From assembly GCA_003342815.1 (NCBI GenBank), contig PTEX01000012.1, positions 6,395,825 to 6,459,824 of the forward strand: DNA of 64,000 bases, read 5' to 3'. This DNA is from Eudromia elegans. Taxonomy: Eukaryota; Chordata; Aves; Tinamiformes; Tinamidae. Of the stretch, positions 1 to 12,484 are shown one piece after another. The notes beneath the pieces were generated by a model. The model had not been told where the DNA came from. It saw only the letters and a program-made list of their open reading frames with translations, and ran no database searches. Position 1 is the first letter of the stretch, and each line of letters opens with the position of its first letter. The position numbers were made by a program, and so were the translations under genes.

Positions 1-2513
1 AAATTTCCTTTAACTGTCCTTCCTGTGGGCCTGTTTTTCTTGGGAATTTATGTCCTAATTTAACTTAGCCAAAGCGAGGTGAGGTGCTCTGCTCTCTCAA
101 GTCCAGGGATCACAGTTGCTATCTCTGCAGGGTTTGTAGGACCCATTATGGAATCAAATGCTTAAACCTAAATGTTACTGATATGCCATGAGATAGCAGG
201 CTTTTCTTACCAGCTTTTATCCCTACTGTTATACACTGTAGCACTCTCATTGGAATTAAACCAACAATTCTACAGCTATTTGAAATATCTACATTGAGAG
301 GGAGCTATGAATCATGAAGTGACAGCAAAAATGAATCTTTCTGAGACAAAATTTTCATTTAAATGACATTCTGGACACTTTTACCTTAATATTTCCCAGG
401 CATGACATGCAAATGCATGACTGCATTTTTCACAGGGAAATGTCAGTTCTGCCCTGTTGACAGCTTGGCACCCTAATAATTGCCATCATTCGTCAGAACC
501 CCCATGTATGTCTCTAACCTTAAATATATAATATTTTTCTCATATTACGGGTCTGCTACAACTACACGTGAAATGAGCTCATCTGCTGTTCTCTGAAGGG
601 AACTTCCAATGCATGTTGTTACTTCCATTACAGTACATTAAGAGAAATCTTGAAAGCCATCACAAGGATTTCAAAGTAAGAGCTATAAAGACAGACAAAT
701 CTAAAGTAATGGGAGGACAAAAAAAAAAACCCCACCAACCCCCAAACTTTCATGAGATAGGTAAAAAACATATAGTCAGGGTAAATACTGTACAGTTCTA
801 TCTGAATGGTCCTACCCACAAGGGACACGTTCCTTGACGTACACAGTATAGAAAAGAATGATCTGATTAGTTCATAAGGAACCAGGGAGACAGCACAGGA
901 GTAAAGAAGAAAGACTTGGAAAGAAGATAGTGTGGAAAAGTATCACTGGGTGAGATAGACAAAGCTCTAGGAGAAGATTAGCTTGGTAAAAAGCATGGTA
1001 GGTTCTGTCATGTAGGTAGTATATGCTGTGTACAGTCTAGTCTATCTTACCCAGTGCTAGCATAACAGATAAAATGCTGCATAAGGTGAATAAATATGTC
1101 CCTTCACAATGGTTTTGTTGTGGTGCCTTCAGCCCTCAGAACTGGAAGATAAAAGAGGGATTGCAAAAAAAAAAATGCTGAAAATTCAGTGGTATCTTTA
1201 TGAATTACTGTGGCAGTGACAGTGCTGTGACGGTGTCAGCTTTCCAGAATTCAGTAAAAAGGTGTAGTAATATACTTCACCCACTTGCTCCATCTTTAAA
1301 TGAATAATGACAGATTAAGAGATAAAAAATGCAGACAAGAGTGGTCAATTAGAATATCTGTACGAATATTTATCTGAGTTTCCTAATTGAATTTAAAGTG
1401 TTTCTCCACTCCAAGTTAGCACAACAACTGCTTTTCTACCTTTAATTGCCAAATTTATTGATGATTTAAACTGGACATATATTTGTACATTAATCAGAAG
1501 TGCATGCTTAAAGATATATTTCATTTGAAGCTTGAGAGTAGCGATTAAAAATATTCTACCTATAAATCTACTTAGAAGTTAAACCATATTCCTGGATTCT
1601 TCTGATTAGAATTGCAGATTCTCTTGAAACCTTGCAAAAGAACATTAAATGGCAGAGAGAGACCTGAAAACACTGCAAATTTTAAAAATTAGGCTTTCAG
1701 AATCCAAATGGTAGTGCTAAAGTTTGTGATTATGGATGAAAAACAAACCTGTTTGTTTACAGAATGAATTTTCAAATACCACTTTTTTTTCTCTAACAAC
1801 CTCTTATTGCATTGGAACTGTAATACTGCCAAGAGGATTCTTTTGTGTTTGTAGCTTTTTATTATTATTATTATTTTATTTTTTAAATAGTTTGCCTTAG
1901 CTTCTGGCAGCTGCTATGACTCAGTGCAAGAGTTTTACAAGCTGTTGCACCAGAGCCAGCATTAAATGATTATATAATTTATCTGAACACAAAGCTACGT
2001 TGTCATTTACAGACAGGCGAAAGAGAAAGAAAAGCTGCTGGGGCTTATGCTGCCTTTGACTTCTATAGGCAGAAATAATCACACATTCAATGGAGAATGC
2101 AAACAATCTTGCCTTTTTTAAAAATTTCTGAATAATCCATGCAGTGAGTCACTGAGATACTTCTTTTCTCTGCCTACTTAGTTTTTAAAACCTGCAGTTA
2201 CCACAGAATTAATTACTATGTGAAACAGAAAACGTCTCTTTCTCTTAAACCTATGTTCTTTTGCAAATGAAACATAATTGTACCATTGATAAATAAAAAA
2301 AAAAAACATTCCTCCTATATTTAGGAATATCTCTTTTCCTATATGCAACTTTAAAAACACTTAGATGTTTATTCTAAAAAAACTCACACGGTAAACGACA
2401 GACTGTCATCCTAAATGGCGGTGCTCCTCATTACACGCCTGCATAAACCCACCACAGAAACGAAACCCGCATCGAGCGTGAGCCAGCGAAAGCCCCATGA
2501 AGAAGGTACTCAC
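1..2513 (-). other. PPFIA2: PPFIA2 intron (left end of window)
   Basis: AT-rich intron downstream of exon 15. A short ATT run lies near 1,860-1,886. I looked for the exon that follows in the family (start HELLEEAR, first SAM domain) and did not find it, so it must lie further left. No other feature seen. Confidence 0.8.
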
Positions 2514-2607
2514 TTTTTCTTCAGCCGTCGGTCCTTCTCTGCTTGCGTCCCCAGCTTGCCTAATCCCAGCGACTCTTGTGCTGCTGCCTCTGTTTCCATA
2601 TAACCTC
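2514..2607 (-). CDS. PPFIA2: PPFIA2 coding exon 15 of window (pre-SAM helix)
   Basis: This 94-nt exon, phase 1/2, completes an Arg codon and encodes GYMETEAAAQESLGLGKLGT followed by QAEKDRRLKK plus two bases of a Lys codon. The acceptor is CCACCACAG and the donor is AAA|GTGAGT. In the family this segment leads directly into HELLEEAR and the first SAM domain. That exon was not found in the 2.5 kb to the left and should lie outside the window. Confidence 0.94.
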
Positions 2608-5600
2608 CTGTGGTGGAACAGGAAAACGGAAAAAAAAAATCACCACATTTCCCAATATTTCTTTCCCTGCTGTTCCCCTCCCCGGCACTCTAGTGACCCC
2701 CTGCTTCCTCTTTTTTCACCTTTGTGTATGTTTGCTCCCTAAGGCTGATATTGGTGAACAACATCTACCAATTACAGGACTAAATATGCCTGACTTCTTG
2801 CAAGGAAATTCCATTTCCTAGATGAAAAGCACTGGTGTAGAGGAGCTAATGGTTTCCTCCATGTGTTTTGAACACATGTGTGAGGAGAGCATCCTAATTT
2901 TCTCCACTGCTTGTTATCCAGGGCCTCCTACGGCTTCTCCTGCAGCCCTAGCAAGCAGTGCTCAATTACAACACTCACACTTTTTAATCTTGGTTGGGAA
3001 ACACACAGATGAAAGTGCCTTCCAAAGAACTGTCTGATCGCTATCGATCTGATGGAGCATCATCTAACGTCTTTAGCCTAAAGTCTTTAGCTTGCTCTCA
3101 GAGACAGACTTTGATGTGGTTATCCCCGCAGACTTAGAGATGACACAACGAATCTGTCAGAGTAAAGAGCATCCCGTGTCCTTAAGTCTCCTAATTCCTG
3201 CCAAAGTCGTGGAAGCCGGAGAGCCAGCGCCAAGCCATTGGCCTGGAATCACCAGGGAAGCCTACAGCGAGCAAGGACACCCGCCCCCAAATAAATCCAC
3301 ATCACAAACTAAGCACAGGACCCGTTCTGGTCACGGTTATGTCAGTGATGGAGGCTTGCTTGGCACTGCAGTGGAAACATACCGCTCTTTGTCATGCAGG
3401 AGGTGCCTGGTTTTTATTTGAATCCATCTATTTCTATTTCAATCCATCAACTGTAAGGATAACTCCAGGTGTAAATTTTATCACATACTAAAATGTCATC
3501 CCGCATACTAAAAAATGCCCTCCTTTTACAAATCATTTTTACGTGTACGTGGATAAAGTTACAGAAAAGTCTGTTGATGCATCATTTTTATGGCATTAAA
3601 TTAAAAAAAAAAAGACTGTTTTAAAGCTGTCCTTAAAAACTCTCTACAGTTTTACTACTACTGTAGTCTAGACAGAATTTTTCTCTAACAAAGTTGACTT
3701 TACGTCTCCAAGTATCACACGAATTACAAAATCTGAATGCATAATTTGCAGAATTTCACCTACTTTTGAAAGCTTAACAAGATTATCACATCAAATGCTT
3801 CTTGTTGACCCTGGAACAACTTTGTAGCTCAGCAAGGTGCTATATCAACACCTCACCCAGACCTTTCTAAGCGAGCAGCCCTGCTATTTCAAATCTAGTA
3901 TCTAATATCAAATCTCATATGAGTGCAGCACGAGGGATTTTCCCAGACTGGGAAGTATTTTCAGCTAAAGGGACATTCCCAAAAAGCAAACACATCTGGG
4001 GCAGCACATTTGTTTCATGGGCCAGAATATTGTAAAAGTAACATAGAGAGAATACATAAGTGTCCAGCGTAATTTTGAGAAAAATGAGAGATGACTGTGA
4101 AAACTTAAAAATCAAATAAATAATAATTAACAAAAAATAAGGAGAATCTAGGGATCTTTTATCTTGTGTCTAAAAATAAACAACCAAAACCTAAACCACG
4201 CATTTGGTTTTGAATAATAACACAAATGGCTGAGCAGAGATGATGTAAATAGCATTTTATAAAATAATGAAAATATAGCAAGCTTGGCAGTTGAAAATGA
4301 ACAATTTCCAAGTTATATAGATAGTGTAGAGTAAGAAATTATTTTGTACTATACTCTGGCTCTGCAGAAGTTAGTGATAAAATTTTGGATTGCTTCATAA
4401 ATAAGACTGGGATTGATGGAATTTTAAAAATACTACAGTATTAAAGAAATATTATACATATTTACAATGTATATTATTTCTGTATTAAAACACACTTTCT
4501 ATATTGAGACATACTTTTAAAATGCTTCTTTTAACATAACTGTGCACATGTACAAATATGCACATAACAAGAAAATAAAATTCATGTTGTCTGTAAGTTT
4601 CTGAATTATCACTTTAGTAGTTGATATTTGATTGAGGAAAAGGTATTTTCCATATATGAAAATATAACAGTAAGCAGTTAAGTATGAATATATATCAAAT
4701 CAGAATAGAATCAATTTAAGTAAGGAATTAAATAAAATTATTCTAATGATTTTAAATTTAAGCTATGAAAACACCCCAAAAATTGATCTTTAGGACTATG
4801 CAGTCCAGTGACTTACTATCCAGAGTTCTGTGATATAATATCTTATTATAAATAGTATTATTTATTATGCATCCTTCAAAGATTGTTCTCTTTTGTATTG
4901 TCTTTGAAGTACTACCTCCGAATGGAAATTTCCCCTCTGTATTTATTCATGCAAGCTCTTGGTATAGTAAGAGGAGAAAAAGGTACAGTTCAGCTCTTCA
5001 AAAAATCTCTTAATTTCTCAAAATATTTTGCTTTCACTTTTGCTCAGTAGTAATTTTATGTCTGTTTGTAAAACTTATATATACTTATATAAACTTATAT
5101 ATACTTATAAAACTTATATAAGCAAAATGCATATTATTCTGATATCTTCTGCTATTGAGCTAAAGGATAGATGCTACAAAAATTTCACTTAATTGCAAAT
5201 CTTCACTAATATCTGCTTGCAATTTCATGAGTTAGTATTGGGAATTATAAATGGGCCCTATCCAATTATACTTTTGTCTTAGTAATCATGTTGAATATTA
5301 TTACAAAATGAATCTATTGTAAGATTACATTGCTCCTGAGACAATCTTTACAGGTGTTACTTTATTTTTTTTCCATACTGCAAGGAACTGCAGAGAAGAC
5401 CAAAGCACTTATTACAGCTCTGTTCTTTATATGTCTGAGTTACTGTGAATTCATAGATTATTATGCATAATCCTTCCATATCAATAAAACTGTTTTTATG
5501 AAATGTAAATGTGAATTAATAACCCAGTCTAAAGTTATAAAATTCTCAATCAGTGCAGATAGCAACATCCAGGTTTATTTGAGCGACCCATTTAATAGAT

Positions 5601-6558
5601 TCTGAAATATATTAAACCATGAAGATGATTGAATAAATCAGTTTTATTCTCCCCACAATGAGAAAGAAAAGGAATTTAAATTAAGATTAGATTTTTCTTT
5701 TCAAGGACACGAGGTTCTCACAGGCAAAGGGGAGAAAGGCTGGACAGTAAAAGGAGAATGCTCAGTAACTTGGTTATTTATCAAGACCCTAATATCATCT
5801 TATTTCCTGCTGTGGAATTTCAGTCATGGGCTTTTTAGCTGTAATAAGGGTAAATTCTAATACAAATTTAATTCTTTTATTTTTTGATTTACATATCAAC
5901 TTAAGTATTTGCAATTATTTTAAGCTTTGAAAAATCATTCACTGATGCTATGTGGTCACCTTGGCTTAGTACATAACAAACTTGTATTATATGACATCAT
6001 TGTGATTAGGAAAGAGTTACTACTCTTATTTTAATGACAGAGAAACAAAGGTGACAAGAGACCACATAGCCAAGTCTTTCACTAATTTTGTTTGGCTCTT
6101 CATGCTATATGGCCATATATTTCTATATTGTATATGTTCTACAGAATATATATAAGGAGAATATAGATAATATATTCTATAGAATATATTCTTATTTCTA
6201 TATCCTAGAGGATGCATTTTCTCTATGGTGTGTAAAGAGCATTCCGATCATTTTGTAGAGTGATTATTTGAGAGTACATGGTTAGCACTTTTATCCTAAT
6301 GCAAGACGGGGTTGAAGCAGTCAGCTCACTGAAGTGAGTGATGCTAGTAATTTGTGTCAGAAGTCTCTTTTCATTTATGTTCCACTCTTATCACACTTCT
6401 GACAAACATAATTACTGGTAACGGTGACATTTAATTGGAAAGTTCTGCCAACATGAAGAAAAAATAAGATATTCAGAAAACCAAAAAGAAGCATAATTAA
6501 AAACGAAAAAAAATGACTGTGAAATGGTGAGTTAGGCTTGGTACCACTAATTCCTTAC
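2608..6558 (-). other. PPFIA2: PPFIA2 intron between exons 14 and 15
   Basis: The part from about 2,640 to 3,420 is richer in GC than the rest and contains a 109-codon plus-strand frame with no recognisable domain. The remainder is AT-rich, with the 20-bp tandem repeat at 5,071 and a perfect 22-bp AT palindrome at 6,169-6,190 (AATATATTC, TATA, GAATATATT). No further exon seen. Confidence 0.8.
5071..5121. repeat. Tandem repeat of about 20 bp, 2.5 copies
   Basis: The unit is AAACTTATATATACTTATAT. The second copy is one base shorter and the third is partial. It lies in the intron between exons 14 and 15. Confidence 0.85.
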
Positions 6559-6713
6559 TGAGCTGTCCAAGGCGAGCCTTCTCTTTTTTACCAAACAAAC
6601 GTCCTATTGAAGACTTGATTCCTTTCTTCTTGGGTGCTTTGTGGAGGGAGTCCTGGCTGCTACTGACACTGCCAAGACCAATGCTCTCTGGTTCCAATGA
6701 AGCAGGCAAACTA
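6559..6713 (-). CDS. PPFIA2: PPFIA2 coding exon 14 of window (basic pre-SAM segment)
   Basis: This 155-nt exon, phase 2/1, completes a Ser codon, then encodes [20 protein letters not shown] and [20 protein letters not shown], followed by [11 protein letters not shown] and the first base of an Arg codon. The Lys-rich block [19 protein letters not shown] is a hallmark of liprin-alpha just before the SAM region. The donor is TCA|GTAAGG. Reading past the donor stays open for 20 codons (starting SKELVVPS) and then stops, so intron retention would give a protein without SAM domains. That is not supported as a real isoform. Confidence 0.95.
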
Positions 6714-7223
6714 CTACAAAATGATAATAAGAAAGTAGAATATATAACACTTTATCATTTACAGATGATTTTTTTTCTGAGCAGCTCTCTCCCTACAACT
6801 AGAACAATTAACCACATTCTCTCTATTAGTAATTTAACAAAATATAGTCCATCAGGCTGACAGAATCTTGATAAGAGAGGCTGGAAATAAACAAATTATA
6901 AAATTTTAATACCATAAATTTTTAATTTGCCATAAAATGATGAAAAATCATTCTGAGGTTTATTTATCAGTTTTTATCACTAATTTTGATCACTTCTAGT
7001 AGTGATAAAAACTGTACATTAAAACATCCAGCATATTTTAGCACCAACAAATATTCCTAGAGTCAGAAGATACAAACATAAATGTTTGGCTATGGGAAAA
7101 ACAACTATTAATAGACACATGAAGAAACCAGTGTATTTTGGGGTTGTTAAACAACAGTATGATTTGAAAAGGATAAAACGTGATAAAACTGTGAAGAGCT
7201 GATTCATGCTACAAACAGCTTAC
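6714..7223 (-). other. PPFIA2: PPFIA2 intron between exons 13 and 14
   Basis: A 510-nt AT-rich intron containing the 15-bp hairpin at 6,968-7,014. Nothing else seen. Confidence 0.9.
6968..7014. repeat. Perfect 15-bp stem, 17-nt loop
   Basis: CAGTTTTTATCACTA at 6,968-6,982 pairs fully with 7,000-7,014. It lies in the 510-nt intron between exons 13 and 14, about 210 bases from the exon 13 donor, and would fold in the pre-mRNA. Confidence 0.85.
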
Positions 7224-7354
7224 CTTCTGGCATCATTATGGTAAGAAGAAGGAAGGGTATGAGTCATTCTGATAGCTCTGGGTGTTGGAGGAGGAGAAGT
7301 TTCACATTTGATGGTGGCTTTGTCTTCACGCCCATCTTCTTCGACTACTGCAAT
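7224..7354 (-). CDS. PPFIA2: PPFIA2 coding exon 13 of window (linker)
   Basis: This 131-nt exon, phase 0/2, encodes IAVVEEDGREDKATIKCE, TSPPPTPRAIRMTHTLPSSY and HNDAR plus two bases of a Ser codon. The SPPPTPRA element is a conserved proline-rich site of liprin-alpha linkers. The acceptor is TCTCCACAG and the donor is AAG|GTAAGC, both strong. Confidence 0.95.
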
Positions 7355-8256
7355 CTGTGGAGAAAGATGCATCATTGAAAGTCTATTAGCTTTTCAAGAA
7401 ATTTTCAACATATGTTTCAAGACTTTGTCAAGTGACATGTATGGACTCAAGTGCAACTTTCAGAGCAAACTGCAAGGGTTCACATTTTTAAAAGAGGCTT
7501 TTGGGAAAGAGCAAAAATTGCCCAAACACGGCAGCTGAAAGTACATATTTGAAAAGAAATTGCATTGAAGAAGAATATCATTCCTTTTATGCAAAACAGT
7601 TTGATCCAGTAAAGGTCTACACATGAGAATAACTTCATGCATGAACAGGCATATTGCATTAAACAGGATTATTCATGTAAACAAAGTTTCTTGAGGGACA
7701 TCAGGGAGAAGGGAAATACAGACATAAACAAGATCACTCTGTGCATAGGCTGTTAACAGAATGATCAGATGCTTGATAATAATAATTTAATGAAAAAGGA
7801 GTTTTGTCACAATATATAATGATCTATCTTAAATACTGTTTCTCCTTATTTAAAGATAAATTGCACATTCAATGCCAACTATGTAAGGTGCACCAGAAAA
7901 TTGCCAAGCAATCTGCCTGGTTCCTCCAGCAATAAGAATGGCCAATATATATTGAAAGTAATTCCTGTGTGCCCATAATTTGTGTTTAACTGTATTCCTT
8001 TAAGTTCGTGTGGGTGAAGCTAGTGCTCAACTCTGTCCCTGGAGGACCCTAATTCTTGGACTAGCTGTGACCCTTTCAAGCCTTTTTGAGGTAAGATTAA
8101 AATGATCGTGTTTAGGGATTGAACAAAAAGGAATGAAGGGGATGCAAAAGGTGGCAAGGAACCCAATTATCTGAACAGCATTGAAGAAGTTCAGAGTACT
8201 GACATGGAAGATTATATTTAAAAGGTTATTTCAAACTTAAAAAAAGAGTATCATAC
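7355..8256 (-). other. PPFIA2: PPFIA2 intron after the microexon
   Basis: A 902-nt AT-rich intron. No repeat or conserved-looking motif recognised. Confidence 0.9.
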
Positions 8257-8286
8257 CTTTCTTCGATGTTTCCTTAAGTCACTCGG
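8257..8286 (-). CDS. PPFIA2: PPFIA2 microexon (30 nt, PSDLRKHRRK)
   Basis: This 30-nt exon encodes the ten residues PSDLRKHRRK, phase 0/0. It is too short for ORF finding but is fixed by its splice sites (CTAAG|CC acceptor, AAG|GTATGA donor) and by the exact fit between VMTL of the previous exon and IAVVEED of the next. Its size and symmetric phase put it in the range of neural microexons. Inclusion adds a basic patch to the linker. The upstream intron has features expected of a regulated microexon, listed separately. Confidence 0.9.
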
Positions 8287-8333
8287 CTTAGATTGGTAAC
8301 AAGAAGCAACAACAGAAGAAGAACGATTAGTAA
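8287..8333 (-). promoter_or_regulatory. Acceptor region of the 30-nt microexon with UGC motif and branch-point match
   Basis: Read on the minus strand, the intron before the microexon has TTACTAATC at 8325-8333, a near-perfect branch-point consensus about 40 nt upstream of the exon. A TTCTTCTTCTGTTG pyrimidine-rich tract follows, then a TGC at 8306-8308 (about 20 nt upstream), and a weak AAG acceptor. UGC motifs next to the acceptor are the known signal for the neural splicing factor SRRM4 (nSR100). That it acts here is inference. Confidence 0.5.
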
Positions 8334-10988
8334 ATCCTTTTTGAACAGAGACGGCAAAATGCCTCACGTTCTTCCTTCTTTTTACATATAGAGGAAGGAA
8401 ATTGAGTTTTCATTCATTTAAGTCTTTGCATGGTAATATATTGAATATTAACATGTGTCACAACACAAGGTAAGCCCTGACAAATATTCCATTCTCTGAA
8501 AGCAATTACTGCTTCTAAAGTTGTAATCTTCTCCATTTTCATATATATAACAAAGAATAGGACATTTCAAACATATGGTATTCGTTTTTATAATTGGAGT
8601 CTTCATTATAAATCCTCCCACTATCCCCCTCCTCCAATAATCCTTTTTTTTTTTTTGCATTTTTTTCTAATATTATAAACTTATTGATATTTCCTCAAGT
8701 ATAAATGCAAAATGTCATCAGCAAACACCATGCCAGCAAAAAGGGTATTTCTCTCCTGCTTCCCTCATTCTTAATGTCACTGGTATTTTCAATCAATGGA
8801 TACAGATACTTCTATCTTCGGGACTGTATCACTCACATCATCTCACAGTAGAAGGCTGCAAGGCAGACATCTCACTCATTTAAATAAGTCAAAGGAACTG
8901 TGCAGAATTTATTTACTGCACAGACCTGGGCTGTGGAAATTCTTTGTAGTGCTGGTTTTCCAACCACCCTCTGTAGCATCTTTTGGCAATTTGGGGCTCT
9001 ATGGACCAGGGTTCTCTTCCCAGCTCAGCGTTTCTATTCAGAGGACCTCTGATAGCCTGTTGTGTCCATCTCCAGCCAGTAAGGATAAGGAAACACTCAA
9101 ATTCTGCTGAAGCAACACAGGGGCAGAAGCATCCCGAAATGATCCACATAGTTGCTAGTGAGGATGAGTGGAGCTGCGGCTGTGCTGCTGAGCAGGGCAC
9201 TGCTTCTACAGCTCATGGTATGTTGAGGGTTTGATTGCAACTTATGCAGACATAATCATCTGAGATTTAACAGAGCTAGAGCTTGTTACCAGGGAGGCCA
9301 TGGCAACACGACGTACAGAGGCTATACTGTTATTTTGTACTGGCATCTGATGAACCTACTGACTCAAAGCTACTGTGTCCATATCAAGGCAACCAGGCGG
9401 CGTCAGTCTCTGCTGGAAGGCTGGCTGGGCCTCGCTGTTCAGCAGCAGCTGAGTCACTTGGTTTAATGGAGACTGGTTAAATGGAGCCAGGCAGTTCAAC
9501 CAGGGACACCATGTCCACCTGCACGCCTGCCTTCTACTGAGCTCTCTGTGCCACCAAGGGTTTTGTGTCTGCTCTCTGGCAGAGGGGACCAGAGGGAAGA
9601 GCATGGTGGTGGTCATCAAGGAAGGAACAACAATGAGCCCTGACCTCCACCTGTGTTTGGAGACATTTGTCTTTAGTTCCCTGGGAGGCAGAAAACATCA
9701 TTCCTAAACTGGAATTGGTACAGGTAGCTCAGCCAGTTGCCAGCAGCGGAGTTGGAAAGGGGACCTCAGCTGGGTCCTGCATCAGCTACATGACAGTAGA
9801 CAAATGTCCTGATTCCCAGTTGAGCAGGAGCCAACTGGCTAATTAACAGCTGGGCTCCACTCTCAGCTGTTTTTAGCAATGTTCTTGGTGAGGAGAGTTA
9901 ATTCCTGCTTCCAGATTGAGATAGAAGCTCATGTCCTCTCTGCTGAGAGACTCCAACAGGGGATATTGGTCTCCACTGGGACCCAGTGCTGTTGCTTCCC
10001 AGGGATGGACCACAGGAGGAATTTGATGATATTCAGATCTAATTTTATCATAAAAATAGCAAATAAAAATGAGGCTACGGATGTTTCTATCCCACTCACA
10101 GTATATGAGAGTTCAGCACAATAGATTGCTTTGATTCTCTCCCAGCACTTAAAGGGATGAATTTGCTCAAGTTCTAAACTGTAGTTTGTATCCCACACTC
10201 TATATATGCACTCTTAAGATTATTGGAGCTGGACATCTTGAAAATGTTGACATGTTACCTTCACTTTCTTAACTGCTTTGCTCTGTTTGTTCTATGACCA
10301 CAATTTTTTTTTTTTAAACAACTTTTCAAAGCAGTCTTGTTTCACATTATTCTTTCAAAGGTACAGTATTGTTAGAATGGTTCTGCATCATGATTTAGTG
10401 ACTCAGTACTTATGATGTACACTATTCATAATGTTGAAAGACCCAAATTAAATGGGTTACTGGAAAACAAGCACTCATTTCAAGATCTTGATACACTATC
10501 ATGAAGAATACATACAAGGGGCTCTAAATAGAAAATAAGTCTATTAGAAAATAAATTCCTGTTAGAGGAAAAAGAAATCAAGTTGTCAGATATGTGAAGC
10601 AGAGGTTTTTTAAAGTCGTGTCTACTAGACCTTGGAGATTTAAACTCACTGAGGCAGAGTGCGCTAGGTAATAATTGCATCACTTCAAAGCTCCTCATTT
10701 TTTAAAAAAATTAACATATGAATGGATTATAGCCCTTCCAATGACCAGTGCTAATTCTACTATCAGGGTAATGAAGGATCTTGATCCTCAGATCAAGAAG
10801 CCCAGGTGGATCAAACAAAATAACCAAAAAGAAAAGTCTTCAAACATGTACATATTCTGGGGAATAACCACCTGTACAATGAAAAGGTGGACAAACAAGG
10901 AGAAAGGCAAGCAATTCATACAGTGAAACGAGCAAATATTTCATACTAGAAACATCACGCCCAACATTTGCCTCACAAAGTTTCTTAC
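8334..10988 (-). other. PPFIA2: PPFIA2 intron before the microexon
   Basis: The block from about 8,930 to 10,030 is distinctly richer in GC than its surroundings and holds several overlapping 60-100 codon frames on both strands, none with a recognisable domain. It may be an old decayed repeat. The rest is plain AT-rich intron. Confidence 0.7.
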
Positions 10989-11226
10989 CAGCGTCATGAC
11001 CCCCATTCTGTCCATCTCCCTGGCTGGGCTGCGAGGAGTGAGCTTGGGAGTTGAGTGTCCACTGGGAGGAGACGAGCTTGCCAATGACGAGGCTGTCACC
11101 GAGCCCGTAATGGATGTTCCTTGGTGGACCCTGGCTAGATTTAAGCCTTCCAGGCTCACGCTGGCCACTCTATTCTCTATTTCCTCTGCACGCAGTTCTG
11201 TTGATTCTTTTTCTTCCTGAATTAAC
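10989..11226 (-). CDS. PPFIA2: PPFIA2 coding exon 11 of window (Ser/Pro-rich linker)
   Basis: This 238-nt exon, phase 2/0, is the largest in the window. It completes a split Arg codon, then encodes the helix [19 protein letters not shown] and a Ser/Pro/Thr-rich stretch ([36 protein letters not shown]) with several Ser-Pro and Thr-Pro sites, likely proline-directed phosphosites (inference). The acceptor is TTTTACAAG and the donor is CTG|GTAAGA. The plus-strand frame over the same bases is a shadow. Confidence 0.95.
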
Positions 11227-11554
11227 CTTGTAAAATAAAAGATGAATGTGTTTTCACTTAGGCCAATGCTAAAGGGCTAAAAGTATTCTCAGATTCTGAA
11301 AGCAAACTGTCGTCTTTGATACTTTTCACATATCCGCACATACTCACATCGATACACACAATATGTATTTATGCAGAGGTTTTGTGTGCCCATCACCGAC
11401 ACTAGCTTTCATTTAATTGCATTTTTTTCCTTTGTTTCTGCATACCTCAAAAGAAACTGAAAGATACTGTAAATTATATCCAAAAAGAAAGAAAACATTA
11501 ATTTTGTGAATTGATTCCCTAATAATATTCAAAAAGATCTCTTAAATAATCAGA

Positions 11555-11606
11555 ATTCTTATTCTTATTCTTATTCTTATTCTTATTCTTATTCTTATTC
11601 TTATTT
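11555..11606. repeat. (TTATTC)n hexanucleotide microsatellite
   Basis: About eight perfect copies of the 6-mer lie some 330 bases upstream (in transcript terms) of the exon 11 acceptor. In the PPFIA2 transcript it reads as a GAATAA repeat. Confidence 0.95.
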
Positions 11607-12421
11607 AATCCCTCTGGGCTCAAAATCTGTTCAAATAATTTATCCAACAACAAGACCCAACATATGACATTTTAGGAAGACTGGTTCTTTGGGGAGAGCA
11701 AAGGATAGTGGAGGGGGATTTAACAATCCGATTTATAAGAGGAAACTAATTCCAATCTTAAGATGGCTTCATCTGATCTTCTGTTGCCAAAGCATGAACA
11801 CAAATTTAAACACAAAGGAAAATACGCCTTTAAGAAGGGAATTGCTAAGTTAATCTGTATTAATAAAACAAGTAAATAATGTAAATCAATTTGACTGTTT
11901 CATTCCTTTAAATGATGAAAAAAAAAAGTTATTAAGTTGCTCTTAAGTCAAAGATTTAAAGTGATTTTCATTAAAATAGATCTCTTTTTGGACAAAAACG
12001 TAATGTTCTTTAACATATAAGGGCTCAACAGGATGCTTTCCCAGCGTTATTTTTGGTTTTTAACTGTAATTGTACTTACAATGATAACACAGGCAGTCTA
12101 TTTATTTTAGCCTTTGTCCATAGACCTGTGTCAGGAGGAGTCTTTTGGGGGGATAGGAGGAAAGAATATCAGGGATCAAAGCAAACCTGGAGAGATAAAC
12201 TGTGAGCCCTGCTTTCTTGAATGAAATAAGGAAACATATAACAAATGAAGCCACAACATTTTGAAAATAGACACCTGCAAATTTCCGTGCTGTGATGTGT
12301 TTTCTTTCCTAAAAGTAATTTCAAAATTTCTATAAAATGCTTACAATTCTTTCTGAAATGAGATATAGTAGGAACTCAAAGGCAAATCATAATTTGACAG
12401 GGATTTTTTTTTCATTTTAAA

Positions 12422-12484
12422 TCCTGCATTATCTTCTATAATTTTATCTTCTATAATTTTAAACCCTGCATTATCTTCTATAAT
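12422..12484. repeat. Short local duplications (CCTGCATTATCTTCTATAAT)
   Basis: The 20-mer occurs at both ends of the stretch. Between them is an extra copy of its 3' half, TTATCTTCTATAATTTTA. It is a small local duplication with no coding content. Confidence 0.8.

Noticed and set aside
6169-6190. Perfect 22-bp AT palindrome as a regulatory site
   Set aside because: Made only of A/T apart from one C and one G in a TATA-rich tract, so chance is likely; listed under the intron only.
6497-6558. In-frame extension of exon 14 into the intron as an alternative C-terminus
   Set aside because: Needs intron retention past a strong GTAAGG donor; no poly(A) signal or other support.
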